Positions 1 to 12,100 of a stretch of DNA of 64,000 nt are shown here, piece by piece. The first letter of the stretch is position 1. Each line of letters starts with the position of its first letter. The notes under the pieces are model-generated. The model made no database searches. It had not been told where the DNA came from and saw only the letters and a list, made by a program, of their open reading frames with translations. Made by a program: the position numbers and the translations under genes. Source of the DNA: Elgaria multicarinata webbii (taxonomy: Eukaryota; Chordata; Lepidosauria; Squamata; Anguidae); the NCBI RefSeq assembly GCF_023053635.1, contig NC_086172.1, positions 129,555,681-129,619,680 of the forward strand, written 5' to 3'.

Positions 1-298
1 CCCCTGCAGAATCCGCAGGCTGTCATTTGAATCCATTGCAGTTTTCTCCAATATCCCTAGTTCATACCTGCCCAGCTGGCTTGCCCTCAAGTAATGGCTC
101 TGCGAACAACCTTATCCTGGCTTAAGGCAACCAGGCCTCACAGGAGCCTCTACTTGAAATGTTATTATTGTTGATCTTCAGATATTCAGTAATTATAGAT
201 TTACTCCCTGACATTGCTCCATTTTTGTTATAATTATTAGGTTAGCTAAAAAACCATCCTGATGAAGGGTATGCGGGGTTTTTTTGTATGTTAAGCAG
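1..298. other. PLA2G4E intron, no recognised feature
   Basis: Single-copy-looking intron sequence. I see neither an upstream cPLA2 exon nor a repeat. Confidence 0.5.
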
Positions 299-435
299 GT
301 GCCAGTGGTGGCAATTATGACAACAGGTGGCGGGATGAGAGCCCTTACAGCACTGTATGCTCACCTTCAGACTCTGCAGCAGTTGGATGTTTTGGACTGT
401 GTTTCCTATTTCACTGGTTTATCGGGCACAACATG
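299..435 (+). CDS. PLA2G4E: PLA2G4E exon with oxyanion hole and nucleophile serine
   Basis: Acceptor AG at 297-298 after a T-rich stretch; donor gtaagg at 436. Phase 0 in, phase 2 out (TG of a Trp codon completed by the next exon). Encodes VPVVAIM..GGGMRAL..GLSGTT, holding the glycine-rich oxyanion loop and catalytic Ser. The preceding exon is not in the first 298 bases. Confidence 0.93.
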
Positions 436-544
436 GTAAGGAAATGTGAGCAAAAAGACAGGGCAATCCTTGTGGTTTGTACATGAATCAGTAACATGTG
501 AACCGCCCAGAGTGCTCCGGCTATTGGGCGGTATAGAAATGTAA

Positions 545-575
<31 letters not shown>

Positions 576-3500
576 ATATGAACAAAGAACAACAAAATGT
601 TCTTGGTCTTCTTATGGGTGGTAGGTGAGGCCAAACATTGGTTTCTTTGGGAAGACATTTTATAGAGATGAGACAGGGAGAGCAGGGCTATTCCACCAGC
701 CCTGCTGAAAGGCTTTCCTCTTGAAGGATCCTCCTCCCTCAACTGTCACCATGAGCAACCATTGTATGCTAGCAATTGCGATAAGGATACGGCCCTAATT
801 TTATCATACCCCAATTGCATGAGTTGGGCATTCTGGTTTTCAAAGGCAATGTAATAATGATAGGATGGTGCTGTTGCACTCAGACAGTTGGTTGGCCATG
901 GTGTGAACAGAAGGCTGGGTTAGGTGGATCCTTGGTCTGATCCAGTATGGCTCTTTTTATGTCCTTAGGTACTTAACTCCGCATTCCCCAACCTGGTGCC
1001 CTCCAGATGTGCTGGACTACAACTCCCAGAATGCCCAGCCAGCATGGCTGGTTGAGGTATACTAAGTGTTGTAGTCCAACACATCCAGAGGGCACCTATT
1101 TGGGGAAGGCTGTCTTAACTGTAGGCCCAGAGGCCAAATGTTTCCCACATAATACCTTATTCCCAGCTCCACCACCTAAAACTTTGCTTTATTTAAAATT
1201 GAGTCCCAAGCAAAGAGCTCTTCAACCCACTCTAATTCCACTTTGAAGCCATCTGAACTAGCAGCCATCATTGCTTGGGGATTTTATTATATTAAGCAGT
1301 ATATAAGTATTACCAATAAATAAATAAATAATCAGCACATCCTAATTCAATTGCCTCTACAACAGCCTCAAATACTGAAAAGGCTTGTTAAAGGCGTATT
1401 TATCAACACCACAGCCATATTCAACTAGTTCCCATCATTATTAATATGGTTGTTCTGGCTTTTAATTGCGGTCCTTCATCAAAACTAAGTGATCCTCTTT
1501 GGCTGGCATGAAAGCACGTTGGTCACTCTTGGCTGAATTAGTTCAATGGCTGTCCTCTAAGCCCTCGTCTATACGACAGCGGCATTGCTGCGCCCGGCGG
1601 AGCGAGCCGGAGCGCAGCCGCATTGATGCTCCTTTCTAGCATCTATATGGGAAGGAGCAGTTGCGGGTTTACAGGTGCCTCCGCGCCCACCCACCCAAGG
1701 CACCTGGGAGCATCTGCACCCCTCCTTACTGGTAAGTGGGGGTTTTTTTAATGGGAAAAGTGTTTTTTGTTTGTTTGTTTAGCTGTAAATGCGAAGGATC
1801 GCATTTGCAGCTGACTGGGAGGGATGGAGGGGACATGCAATCCTTCGCATCTCAAGATTTAAAATAATTTTTAAAAATGGGGATGGGGATGTGGGGAGAG
1901 GAACAGGGCACCCAGAGTGAGCTCAGAGGTAGGAGAGCCGGCTGCCCTGTTTTTCCTCCATTTCTGGTGCTCCCGGCAGGGGCAACTGACTCCATGCTGC
2001 CCCCTTCCTCTCTTCCCAGCTGCCGTTGCTGGGAGCAACGAGGAGGGGGGAGGAACAGGGCAGCTGGCTCTACTACCTCTGAGCTCGCTCTGGCTGGCCC
2101 GTTCCTCTCCCCACATCTGCCCCCTTCCGCTTTTAATATATTTTTTCCTTAAAAAGCCTTCACAGAGGCGCGGAGCCTGGCTCCGAGCTAAAAAAGTCGG
2201 GGGTAAGTCCCTGACTTTTTTAGTGCGGAGCTTTGGGGCTTTGCCCCTGGATCCCTTCGGAGTGGCAGCTGAGTCATGTAACTCTCCTGCCGCCACTCCA
2301 AAGCTACCCCAGGGTAAAGCGCCCGTGTAGATGTCCCCTAAGAAACCAGAGCTCTGCGTACATTTTACAGAGATCCCAAATCACAGAACTGTAGAATGCA
2401 GTCACAATGAAGTTCAAGAAATGGCAGCAGCATCTCAAAGCATTTCATTTCATGTTACTCCTATTCTGAGCTGCGAATTGTCTTTATTGTGTTTCTTTCC
2501 AGGACAATGTCTAATTTGTATGATGATCCTAACTGGTCACATAATGATCTAGAAGAGCCAATCATTAATGCCCAAAAACATCTGAAAAAAAACAAGTTCC
2601 TTACCAGTTTTGCCCCAGAACGTCTGAAATACTATGCAAAGGAGTTGTGGCAGCGGTATCAAGAAGGGCATAGTATATCTTTTACAGATCTGTGGGGACT
2701 CATCATTGAGGCCATGCTACGTGATGGGGTACTGTAATATTCACTATCAAACGTCTGCTTCTTCAGCTAATATTTAGTTCTGATTAAAGGCACAATCAAG
2801 CAAAAGGCAGAGCTTTTAAAGTCCCATTCATTCCAATGGGACAAGGTTAGGCAACACTAGAATGGATAATTATATATGCCGCAGAAGCTATGGCTATGCT
2901 AGTTGGAAATGATGGGAGTTCCAGTCCAACATATCTGCAGGGCATCTGGTTGGGGAAGGCTACATTAAACTATTGTTAAAATGTGGGGAGAGCAATCCTA
3001 TGACCTCCAGAGAGCATGGCAGGGGCCATAAGATAGTTCAGATTCCTGGATCCGAGGTTAGAGATACCACCTTGGCGTTGGACCCAGGAGTCCGAGCTAT
3101 CTGCCCCCTCCCCCTCACAGTCAGTGTGGAGAAAATTGTGCTGGATGCCTCTAAAAGGTCACTCAGGCACAGGGCCTGGCAAAGCTGGTAACAGGCCCGG
3201 ACCAGATGGGAAATGTAGGCCCCATTTCAAACTGCTAATTACGTATTTTTTAATCAGTTCTAAATACATATGAACTAGAACAATTTATAGAAAAGATAAT
3301 GGCAAGCACTTTTATTCAAGATGTATGTAAGACATCACTTCTTCACATCCAGAAATGCTTTATGTGCTTTTCTTTGGGCAAATTCATCAACAACAACAAG
3401 AGAAAAATCAAACAACTTTGCCTTGTACATGTTAATGTTCGAAACTGCTAATCCATTCAAACGTTCTTGCATCATTGCAGACCAAAAGTATGACTTGATT

Positions 3501-6088
3501 CATTTTAGGACACTGAAGCTCCTCTCAGAGTAGGCCCCCTCAAAATCGTAGGCCCATGCCAACTGGCCCCAATGCCTCCCCCTTCCCAGCCCTGCACAGG
3601 CGACCTCGGAGGGAAGGTAAAGGGAGCGTTCCTGGGGGCGGAGAGGGAGGGGACTGGGGAGGCCGGCTGACAGGGAATCCTCCAGCCTCCTCAGCGTCCT
3701 TCCTTCCCCCTCCCCAATGCCTCCATCGCTCCTCCTGCTCTGCATTGGATGGTCAGAAGCCTCCAAGGTCAGAGGCTTACAGCCATCCTCATAGGGTTGT
3801 GCCCTCAATTTTAAATTAGGTTCAATATAATTTAATTACATTGATCCCCCCCTTTTTTTTAGAATGAACAAATAAATTAGATAGACTCGCATATCTGAAT
3901 AGCTGGGACTTCTGTTCAGAAGAATATCTAGAATATCAGTTCCAAACTCCAGAGCAGCTTGCCATGTTTTCTACAGCCACATTAACTGTTTCCTTCTACT
4001 TTCACCAACAGGAAAATCATCATAAACTCTCAGATCACCAGCAGGCATTGACTCACGGCCAGAACCCTCTGCCTATATACCTTTGTCTCAATGTGAAACA
4101 GAAATTAAGTAATCGGGGGTTTAGAGGTAATTGTATTCTAGAGTTATGACTGCACGTTATCGTTAAAAGTTATAATTGAAAGTGACAAAGCCTGGTTCAT
4201 ATAATTGGGGAATGCTCAATTATCAATTAAAAATGTGTTTGAATGTGGTACCTCTTATGTCCACGTAAGAGGGACCATATGTTTGAGAGCAGATTTACAA
4301 AAATAATACCTCAGACAAAGTGTTCAATCCTAACCTACAGATCCACTGGCTGAAGTGGGTTTGGATGGGGCAGAAGTGCCCCTCTGCCAGATGACAGGGG
4401 TTCCAGTGGCATGGGGAGCATGCACACATCCAGGAGAACCCCTGCGGAAAGCTCTGTGGGTGTAGACCTACTGCTTGGAGTCTTTGTGCCAGTGGTAGAC
4501 CTCAAAACAGGGTGTTCCGGGTGCAGGGAATGTTGGAGGCAGACTTAGACCCACTGGATCCAAAGCCCCTTTATTTCCCCCAAGGGCCTCCAGGATCAGG
4601 CCCATCAACTAAGTGAGCTTGCAACTGGTATAGTTAATCCCCCACTGGTTTCAAAGGGTTCAAAACAAAGATCTGTCAAACCTGTTTTTGCAAAAGCACC
4701 CCCTTTGGTTGGCCAGTTTAAGCTTCACTTTCTCCACCACCTCCACTTCTGCTCATTACATCATTCTTTTCTTCCTTGGTGTTTCTTTGTTGTATGACAT
4801 AAGTTATATGTGCCTGTTTCTAAAATTCAGTGGAAGATTGTACAAAATTAATTTGAACAGAATTTCTCTTTATCAGTGGCAGATTACTGTGGCATTATTC
4901 TATTGTGGTTCCCCCCTTTTTTTTTTAGAATGGCTAGAGTTCACGCCATATGAGGTGGGATTCCAAAAATATGGGGCCTATATCCGTGCTGAACATTTTG
5001 GCAGTGAATTCTATATGGGTCATTTGATGAAGAAAATCCCAGAATCACGGATCAGTTTCTTGGAAGGTAATTCAATTGCTAATTAAAATATTGATGAGTA
5101 TGGCTGCTAACATGCTACTAGTCTCATAGCTGAAACCAAAAGAGGAAAGGCACAGAATATGTGGCAAATAGGTTGAGCTACCAAATCTAAATACAGTTAT
5201 TTTCAGGGGGTATTTTGTTTTTGAAACAACACTACTGCTAATGTTGTTGGGCTAGTGTAAAACTAATTGCTACTTTTCCCCATTGCCTTAGCAAGCACTA
5301 GTTACTTTCTGTAAGCATTGGTTTATGCCAGTGCAATATCATTAGCATTGGTACTGGGACACAATTGGATACTACTCCTAGTCAGTGGAGGCTTGTGGCT
5401 CTGTTTTTGGTGGGGCTGTAATTCATTCTGGGTTTTTGTCTCTAAAGAACTCTAAAGAAGAAATCCGAAGTGCTGGACCCTATCATCAAAACCTTGGCTA
5501 GCTCCTTTAGAGTTCTGGCTGGTTCTGACTAAAACCCAGATTGGATTCATAGCCCCACCAGAAACAGAGCTACCACCTCCCACTGCCCCTGGCAGTTTTC
5601 TAGGGTATTGAGGCAAATAATGTTGGAGTGCATTTGTCAAAATAGCCCTCTTTTTCTAGGGAATTGAGGAAAAGAAAATTCTCAGAAATTATCTCACAAA
5701 ATCTCTCTGAGAAATGTTGATTATCAACATTAGAAACACCTCAATATCATTAATAGGTCAGTATTGTTATCCCCTTATTGTAGACAAGAGGCCGAGGCTA
5801 AGAGGTTAGTAGCTTGCCTAAAAGCACCTACTGGATTTATGGCTGAGGTACAATTTTGAACCAAGATTATCCTGCTCACAGCCCACACACTTTTTAGGTA
5901 TTGTGCAAAATGAGCGCCTCAAACATAAATTAATGTATTAAAATACTTTTATATCACTCTTTATCCTTGTCGATACCAGGGTGGTGTACAAGAGTATGAC
6001 CAAAATTAGTAATACAAAATAAAATCTACAAAAAAAGAACACTTCTCAAACAAAATTATTTGGTGGTGGTAGCGAACCAACAGGTTGA

Positions 6089-6120
<32 letters not shown>

Positions 6121-9100
6121 TCTCATCAATAATGTTTAAGACTTCACAGATCTACCTTTTCTTTTCATCAAACCCAGGTGAGGCAGTGACTGTTCTGAAC
6201 CAGTGCCTCGGCACGGTAATGAACTGGATGAGGGCTAACAAACTGAGACTCAATCCAGACAAGACAGAGGTACTGTTAGCGGGTGGTTCATCTGTCCGGC
6301 GAGGTGATGTTTGCCCTGTCCTAGATGGGGTTGCACTCTCCCTAAAGGATCGGGTCCGTAGTTTGGGGGTGCTCTTGGATCCAGAACTGTCACTTGAGGC
6401 ACAGGTGAACTCAGTGGCAAGGAGCAACTTTTATCAGCTTAGGTTGATATACCAACTACGCCCTTATCTGGACAGAGATAGCCTAGCTACAGTTATCCAT
6501 GCTCTGATAACCTCTCGTTTGGATTACTGCAATGCGTTATACATGGGGCTGCCTTTGAAAACAGTCCGGAAGCTTCAGCTGGTACAAAACAGGGCAGCCC
6601 GTTTACTAACAGGGACTGGCCGGCGAGATCACATTACGCCAGTCCTTTTACAACTTCATTGGCTGCCAGTCCAGGTCCGGGCCCGATTCAAAGTGCTGGT
6701 ATTGACATTTAAAGCCCTAAACGGTTTGGGGCCAGGTTATTTGAAGGAACGCCTCCTCCCATATGTACCTGCCCAGACTTTAAGATCATCTACAGGGCCC
6801 CTTCTCCATGAGCCCCTGCCAAAGGAAGTGAGGCAGGTGGCTACTAGGAGGAGGGCTTTCTCCGCTGTGGCACCCCAGTTGTGGAATGAGCTCCCCAGAG
6901 AGGTCCGCCTGGTGCCTACACTGTACTCCTTTCATCGCCAGCTGAAGACCTTTTTATTCTCTCAGTATTTTAACACTTAATTTTAACTTAAATTTAAATT
7001 TTACTGTTCTAACTCTGTAATTTAATCTTATATCAATTTTGCTGCGTGGTTTTATCCTGGTTGTGGTTTTTATATTGTATTTTGTATTTGTGCTTTTAAC
7101 CTGTTGGTTGTTTTATTATGGTTTTAATTTTTGTGAACTGCCCAGACAGCTTTGGCTATTGGGCGGTATAAAAATGTAATAAATAAATAAATAAATAAAT
7201 AAATAAATGTCTCCCATCTATTTTTCCCCTTGTCACAGGAATCTGGAGTAGTGTATTTTCTGTGAACCTTATGGATGCATGGTTTCTGGCTGTTACTACA
7301 GACGATTTTTGGCAGGCGTGGACACGGGACAGAGTAACTGACATTGGCAAGTGACCATTTACATTTTATTTCTGCTGTGTTTATTAATGTGGCATAGGTC
7401 CCATTCAGAAGACACCTTAAACCACAGCTTTAACCATGGTGGTTAAGCCAGAAAGCCAGGCCATGTTCAGAAGACACCTTAAACCACGACGAATAAGGCC
7501 TTTTGCTACATAACACTGCAACACTATAGTAATTATATTCAATTGTAGAATCTTTTCCGACACATTACTGAATGTTCCTTCCCACTATAAAATGTGATAT
7601 GATGATCCTGGGAACAGGATCATATTGATGTAGAGGTTTTCTGGAGGAGACACCTAAGGACTCAAAATCTTATTTTGAAAGAGATAGCTTGTCCCATTGT
7701 TTCCCCTGCACTGACAATCAGCAGAAGGATGGGAACACAAAGGCTTCAGTATTATACGGATTGAGGCTGAAATGCTATACCTGGGAGTAAGCGCCATTGA
7801 ACCCAGTGGGATTTCCTTCTAACTAAACTTGTACTGTAAAACTTGTGCTGTAAAATTCAGGGGTAAACAGCAAACAAGGTGTTTCTAACCACTGTTGTGA
7901 GTGATGATGCACTGGACACCTGAAATTCAGACAGGATCTTGGCTGGCCTTCATGATAATAGTGACACATACTCATATGATGGTTGATACCTCTAAGAACA
8001 TAAGAGGAGCTATGCTGGATCAGACCATGGGCCCATCAAGTCCAGCATTCTATTCACACAGTGGCCAATCATCTGTTACCAGGATCCCATAAGCAGAACA
8101 CGAGTGCAACAGCACCCTTCCACCCATGTTTCCCCACAATTGGTGTACATAGGTTTACTGCATCTGCTACTGGAGGCAGCACATAGCTATCAGTGCTAGT
8201 AGCCACAGCCGACCTATACTGCAAGGCATATGGTACACCAGAGTGTGGGACTGGAAGTTGGGAGATCTGGGTTCTAGTCCCCACTTGGCCATGGAAACCC
8301 ACTGGGTGACTATGGGCCGGTCACAGACTCTCAGCCCAATCTACCTCACAGGGTTGTTGTTGTGAGGATAAAGTGGAGAGGAGGAGGATTATGTACGCCG
8401 CCTTGGGTTCCTTGGAGGAAAAAAGGCGGGATATAAATGTAATAAATAAATAAATATGGTATGGAATGGAACTGATGTAGAAACTCTCTACATTTTAGTC
8501 TTTTAGCTCTGTTGTTTTAAATCTATTACTATATTTTAAATCTCTGCATGGCTGCTAGGTTTTATTTTGGTTTTGGACTTTTATACTGTGTTTATTCGTT
8601 CAGTCGCTTCTGTAGTTTTAAGCTTTTACATTATATTTTATGGTGTATTTTGTGGTTTTAATTGTTAGGAACCACTCAGAGAGCTTCAGCTATTGGGAGG
8701 TATAGGAATGTAATAAGTAAATAAATACATGCATACATCAGCCTTCCCCAAACTGGCGCCCTCTAGATGTGTCAGACTACAACTCCTAGCACTGGGAGCT
8801 GTAGGCCAACACATCTGGAGGATGAGGAAAGCTAAACTACATATGCAGGGGAATTGCATGTTGCGCATAATGGCAGCAGTAGCATTAAGAAACCATAAGG
8901 TGGAGTTTCTTTCCAGCTCCTTGTTGCCAGTTTAAAAGACTAGAGTGAAGGCTCTCTCTTATTGGCTCAAACTCCAGAAAGCCAGGGAATGGGAAGCTAA
9001 GGCTTATGCCTTAACAGACATATGCCCACTGATCAGTGAAGATGTTGTGCAATGTGAGAAATTGTGCTTGCTTATAACTTACCCTCCATGCACCTACACT

Positions 9101-12100
9101 TTTCCTTGGACTTTCAGGCCCAAATCCGAATGGTGATGGTTGTTATTGCTGTTGGTGGTGTAAATTATTGTGTAAGAATGTATTTTATGATATTCCTTCC
9201 CTCCCATCTTTTGTGGTTCCCCCTTTTGTTTGTCTTTTGTTATTGTTATATTTTATTTATTTATTTTATTTATTGCATTTATATACCGCTCCCATAGCCA
9301 GGGCTCTCTGGGCGGTTGACAGAAATTATTTGCAACAGCAACAAAAAGGCAATGTACAGACGAGTCCTGAGACAGTAATTTGAGATTTTAACCAGAATAG
9401 GGACAAAAAATAAACTTGTAGAAAGCCTGATTGAAATCAGAAAAGGGAGCTGTGTCAATTTCAAGAGCCACATAAGAAATATGTCCAATGAAAGACTAAT
9501 ATCATTTTTTAATGAATTTAATGGCTGTTGTTTCTCTTGCAGATAAGTATCTTCAGTATACACATACATATAAACTACCAACACGTGCACAGTGTCCTCC
9601 GAGTAGCCTTGCCAGTGTTTTTCAAGATATTATTATGTGGCGACCTGCTGTTTCTGTGGTCCCCAATTTTCTGAGAGGCTGCCCGATGAACAACAAGTAC
9701 CTAGAGAGTGAATTTGCAAATTGGAAAGGTACAGCTGAAGCTTCTAATAAAGGCTCACTTTGAATAGCTTGTGTGCCAAATACCTGAAGCCTTTAAGACA
9801 GGTGTGTTGAATCTCTTTCAGCCTGAGGGCCAAATTCCATTTCGGAGAAACTTTCAGGGGCCCCAGTGCTGAAGGGGAAAGGGGAGGAGCCAAAATATCC
9901 TGAATACCAGCATATTTTAGCTTAAAGCTCTTCCTGCCAGTAGCAGTAAGAGCCGCTAGGAGAGCCATTTCAACCTTTTAAAATGGGGGGTGGGGTGGCA
10001 TGCAAAACCCGAGAAACCACGCAACAATTGGTGGTTGAGGAAAACAGGAGTGGATCTCTGTGGATTTATGGGTGGTCAGATTTGGGACCCCCGATTTGGC
10101 CTTCCAACTTGAGGTTCAACAACTCTGCTTTAAAGATTGACTGTTTGCTCTTCTCCCAGAGGGAAAAGGGGCTGTTTTCTTTTTCCAAGTTACTAGAACA
10201 CAGTAGTTTGGGAAATAAAGATGGAAGATCTGTTGAAATGTCATGAGCTTGAAGAAGAGAGCTGTATTTGCACTGTGTTTTCGGTTTCTTTACTTTTCAC
10301 AAAATAGCACCACTGCCTGCTTTTGACAATAAAATCTTTTCTTTTAGACTGTGACCTTGACAGTTTTCCTAACCAGCTGACAGGAGCTGAAGATGTCTTG
10401 TATTTAGTAGATAATGCATTTGCCTGTGAAACTAGCTATCCACCACTCATGAGGCCTGAGAGAAAAGTGGATCTCATCATACATTTAAATTACAGCACAG
10501 GATCACAATTAGAGGTGAGAAGGCTCAAATCTCAAACTTTCCCTGCTTTCTGCAGTAATAATTGTATGCATAACTCAATTACTTATTTCTTCTTTTCTGA
10601 TGCAAAAAGGAAGTTGATCTGTCATAACCCACTGCCTTCTCTTCCGTTAGAATCTTATTCTTGCAGCTGTTTCCTCCTCTGCCATCAGCAACTTCAGGGC
10701 TATGGGGGGTGGGGAACTGATGACTATTTTATTTTATTTATTTATTTATTACATTTTTATACCGCCCAATAGCCGAAGCTCTCTGGGCAGTTCACAAAAA
10801 TTAAAACCATAATAAAACAACCAACAAGTTAAAAGCACAAATACAAAATACAGTATAAAATATTTATTTATTTTTATTTATTTATTACATTTCTATACCG
10901 CCCAATAGCCGGAGCTCTCTGGGCGGTTCACAAAAATCAAAACCATTCAAAGTATAAAACAACAGTATAAAACCATAATATAAAATACAATATAAAAGAT
11001 CAACCAGATGAAAACAGCAGCAATGCAAAATTACAAATTTAAAACCATGTTATTTAAAATTTATAGATTGTTAAAATGTTGGGAGAATAAAAAGGTCTTC
11101 ACCTGGCGTCTAAAAGCATATAATGTAGGTGCCAAGCGAACCTCCTTAGGGAGCTCATTCCACAGCCGGGGTGCCACAGCAGAGAAGGCACAACCAGGAT
11201 AAAACCACACAGCAAAATTGATATAAGATTAAAATACAGAGTTAAAACAGTAAAATTTAAATTTAAGTTAAAATTAAGTGTTAAAATACTGAGAGAATAA
11301 AAAGGTCTTCAGCTGGCGACGAAAGGAGTACAGTGTAGGCGCCAGACGGACCTCTCTGGGGAGCTCATTCCACAACCGGGGTGCCACAGCGGAGAAAGCC
11401 CTCCTCCTAGTAGCCACCTGCCTCACTTCCTTTGGCAGGGGCTCACGGAGAAGGGCTCCTGTAGATGATCTTAAGGTCCAGGCAGGTACATATGGGAGGA
11501 GGCGTTCCTTCAAATAATCTGGCCCCAAACCATTTAGGGCTTTAAATGTCAATACCACCATTAACTTCACTGATGTTATTTTCCCTGTTTGATGTAAGTT
11601 AGATAAGAGCTGCTTAAAGTGATGAAAATACTGTGCTTGCTTTATTCACATAGCTCCACCAAATCAACATTCTTACTATAAATTTGTATGTGACTCCCAA
11701 ATGAAGTTTTTCTGGGGTTTTTGTTTGTTTGTTTGCATGGGATCCCTTCCATGGATACCAGTTTCTGGATACACATGGAACAAGATCATGTTTTGGTGCT
11801 GTCACACGTAGGCTCCAATCCTCTTTACAAGGACGGCACCTATTAGGCCAAGGCATCTTAGGGCGTGTTTAGACAGAAAAAAGTCTGACAACGAGCATTC
11901 CTTAGCCAGCTATACTATGGAAATTCTTCTTTCCCATCCTTTCTTTTGCACAGAAAAGGCCCTTTGCTTTGACTGCTGCTACCAATGGGGATAAAGAATT
12001 AAAAGATTTAAGGAAGAATCCAATGGTGCTATTGATGTTGCGGTAGCATAAACCAATTTTTGCACAGCGTAACTAGCACAACAGGAAAAAGTGACTAGTT

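Noticed and set aside
1871-2330. Overlapping frames on both strands sharing SELRGSRA- and PFLSPH-like words
   Set aside because: The shared words arise because the DNA is a large inverted repeat; no codon-level or protein evidence.
3500-3819. Frames of about 90-100 codons on both strands
   Set aside because: GC-rich repeat DNA. Only the last few residues of the minus frame (SERSFSVLK) are meaningful, as hAT transposase.
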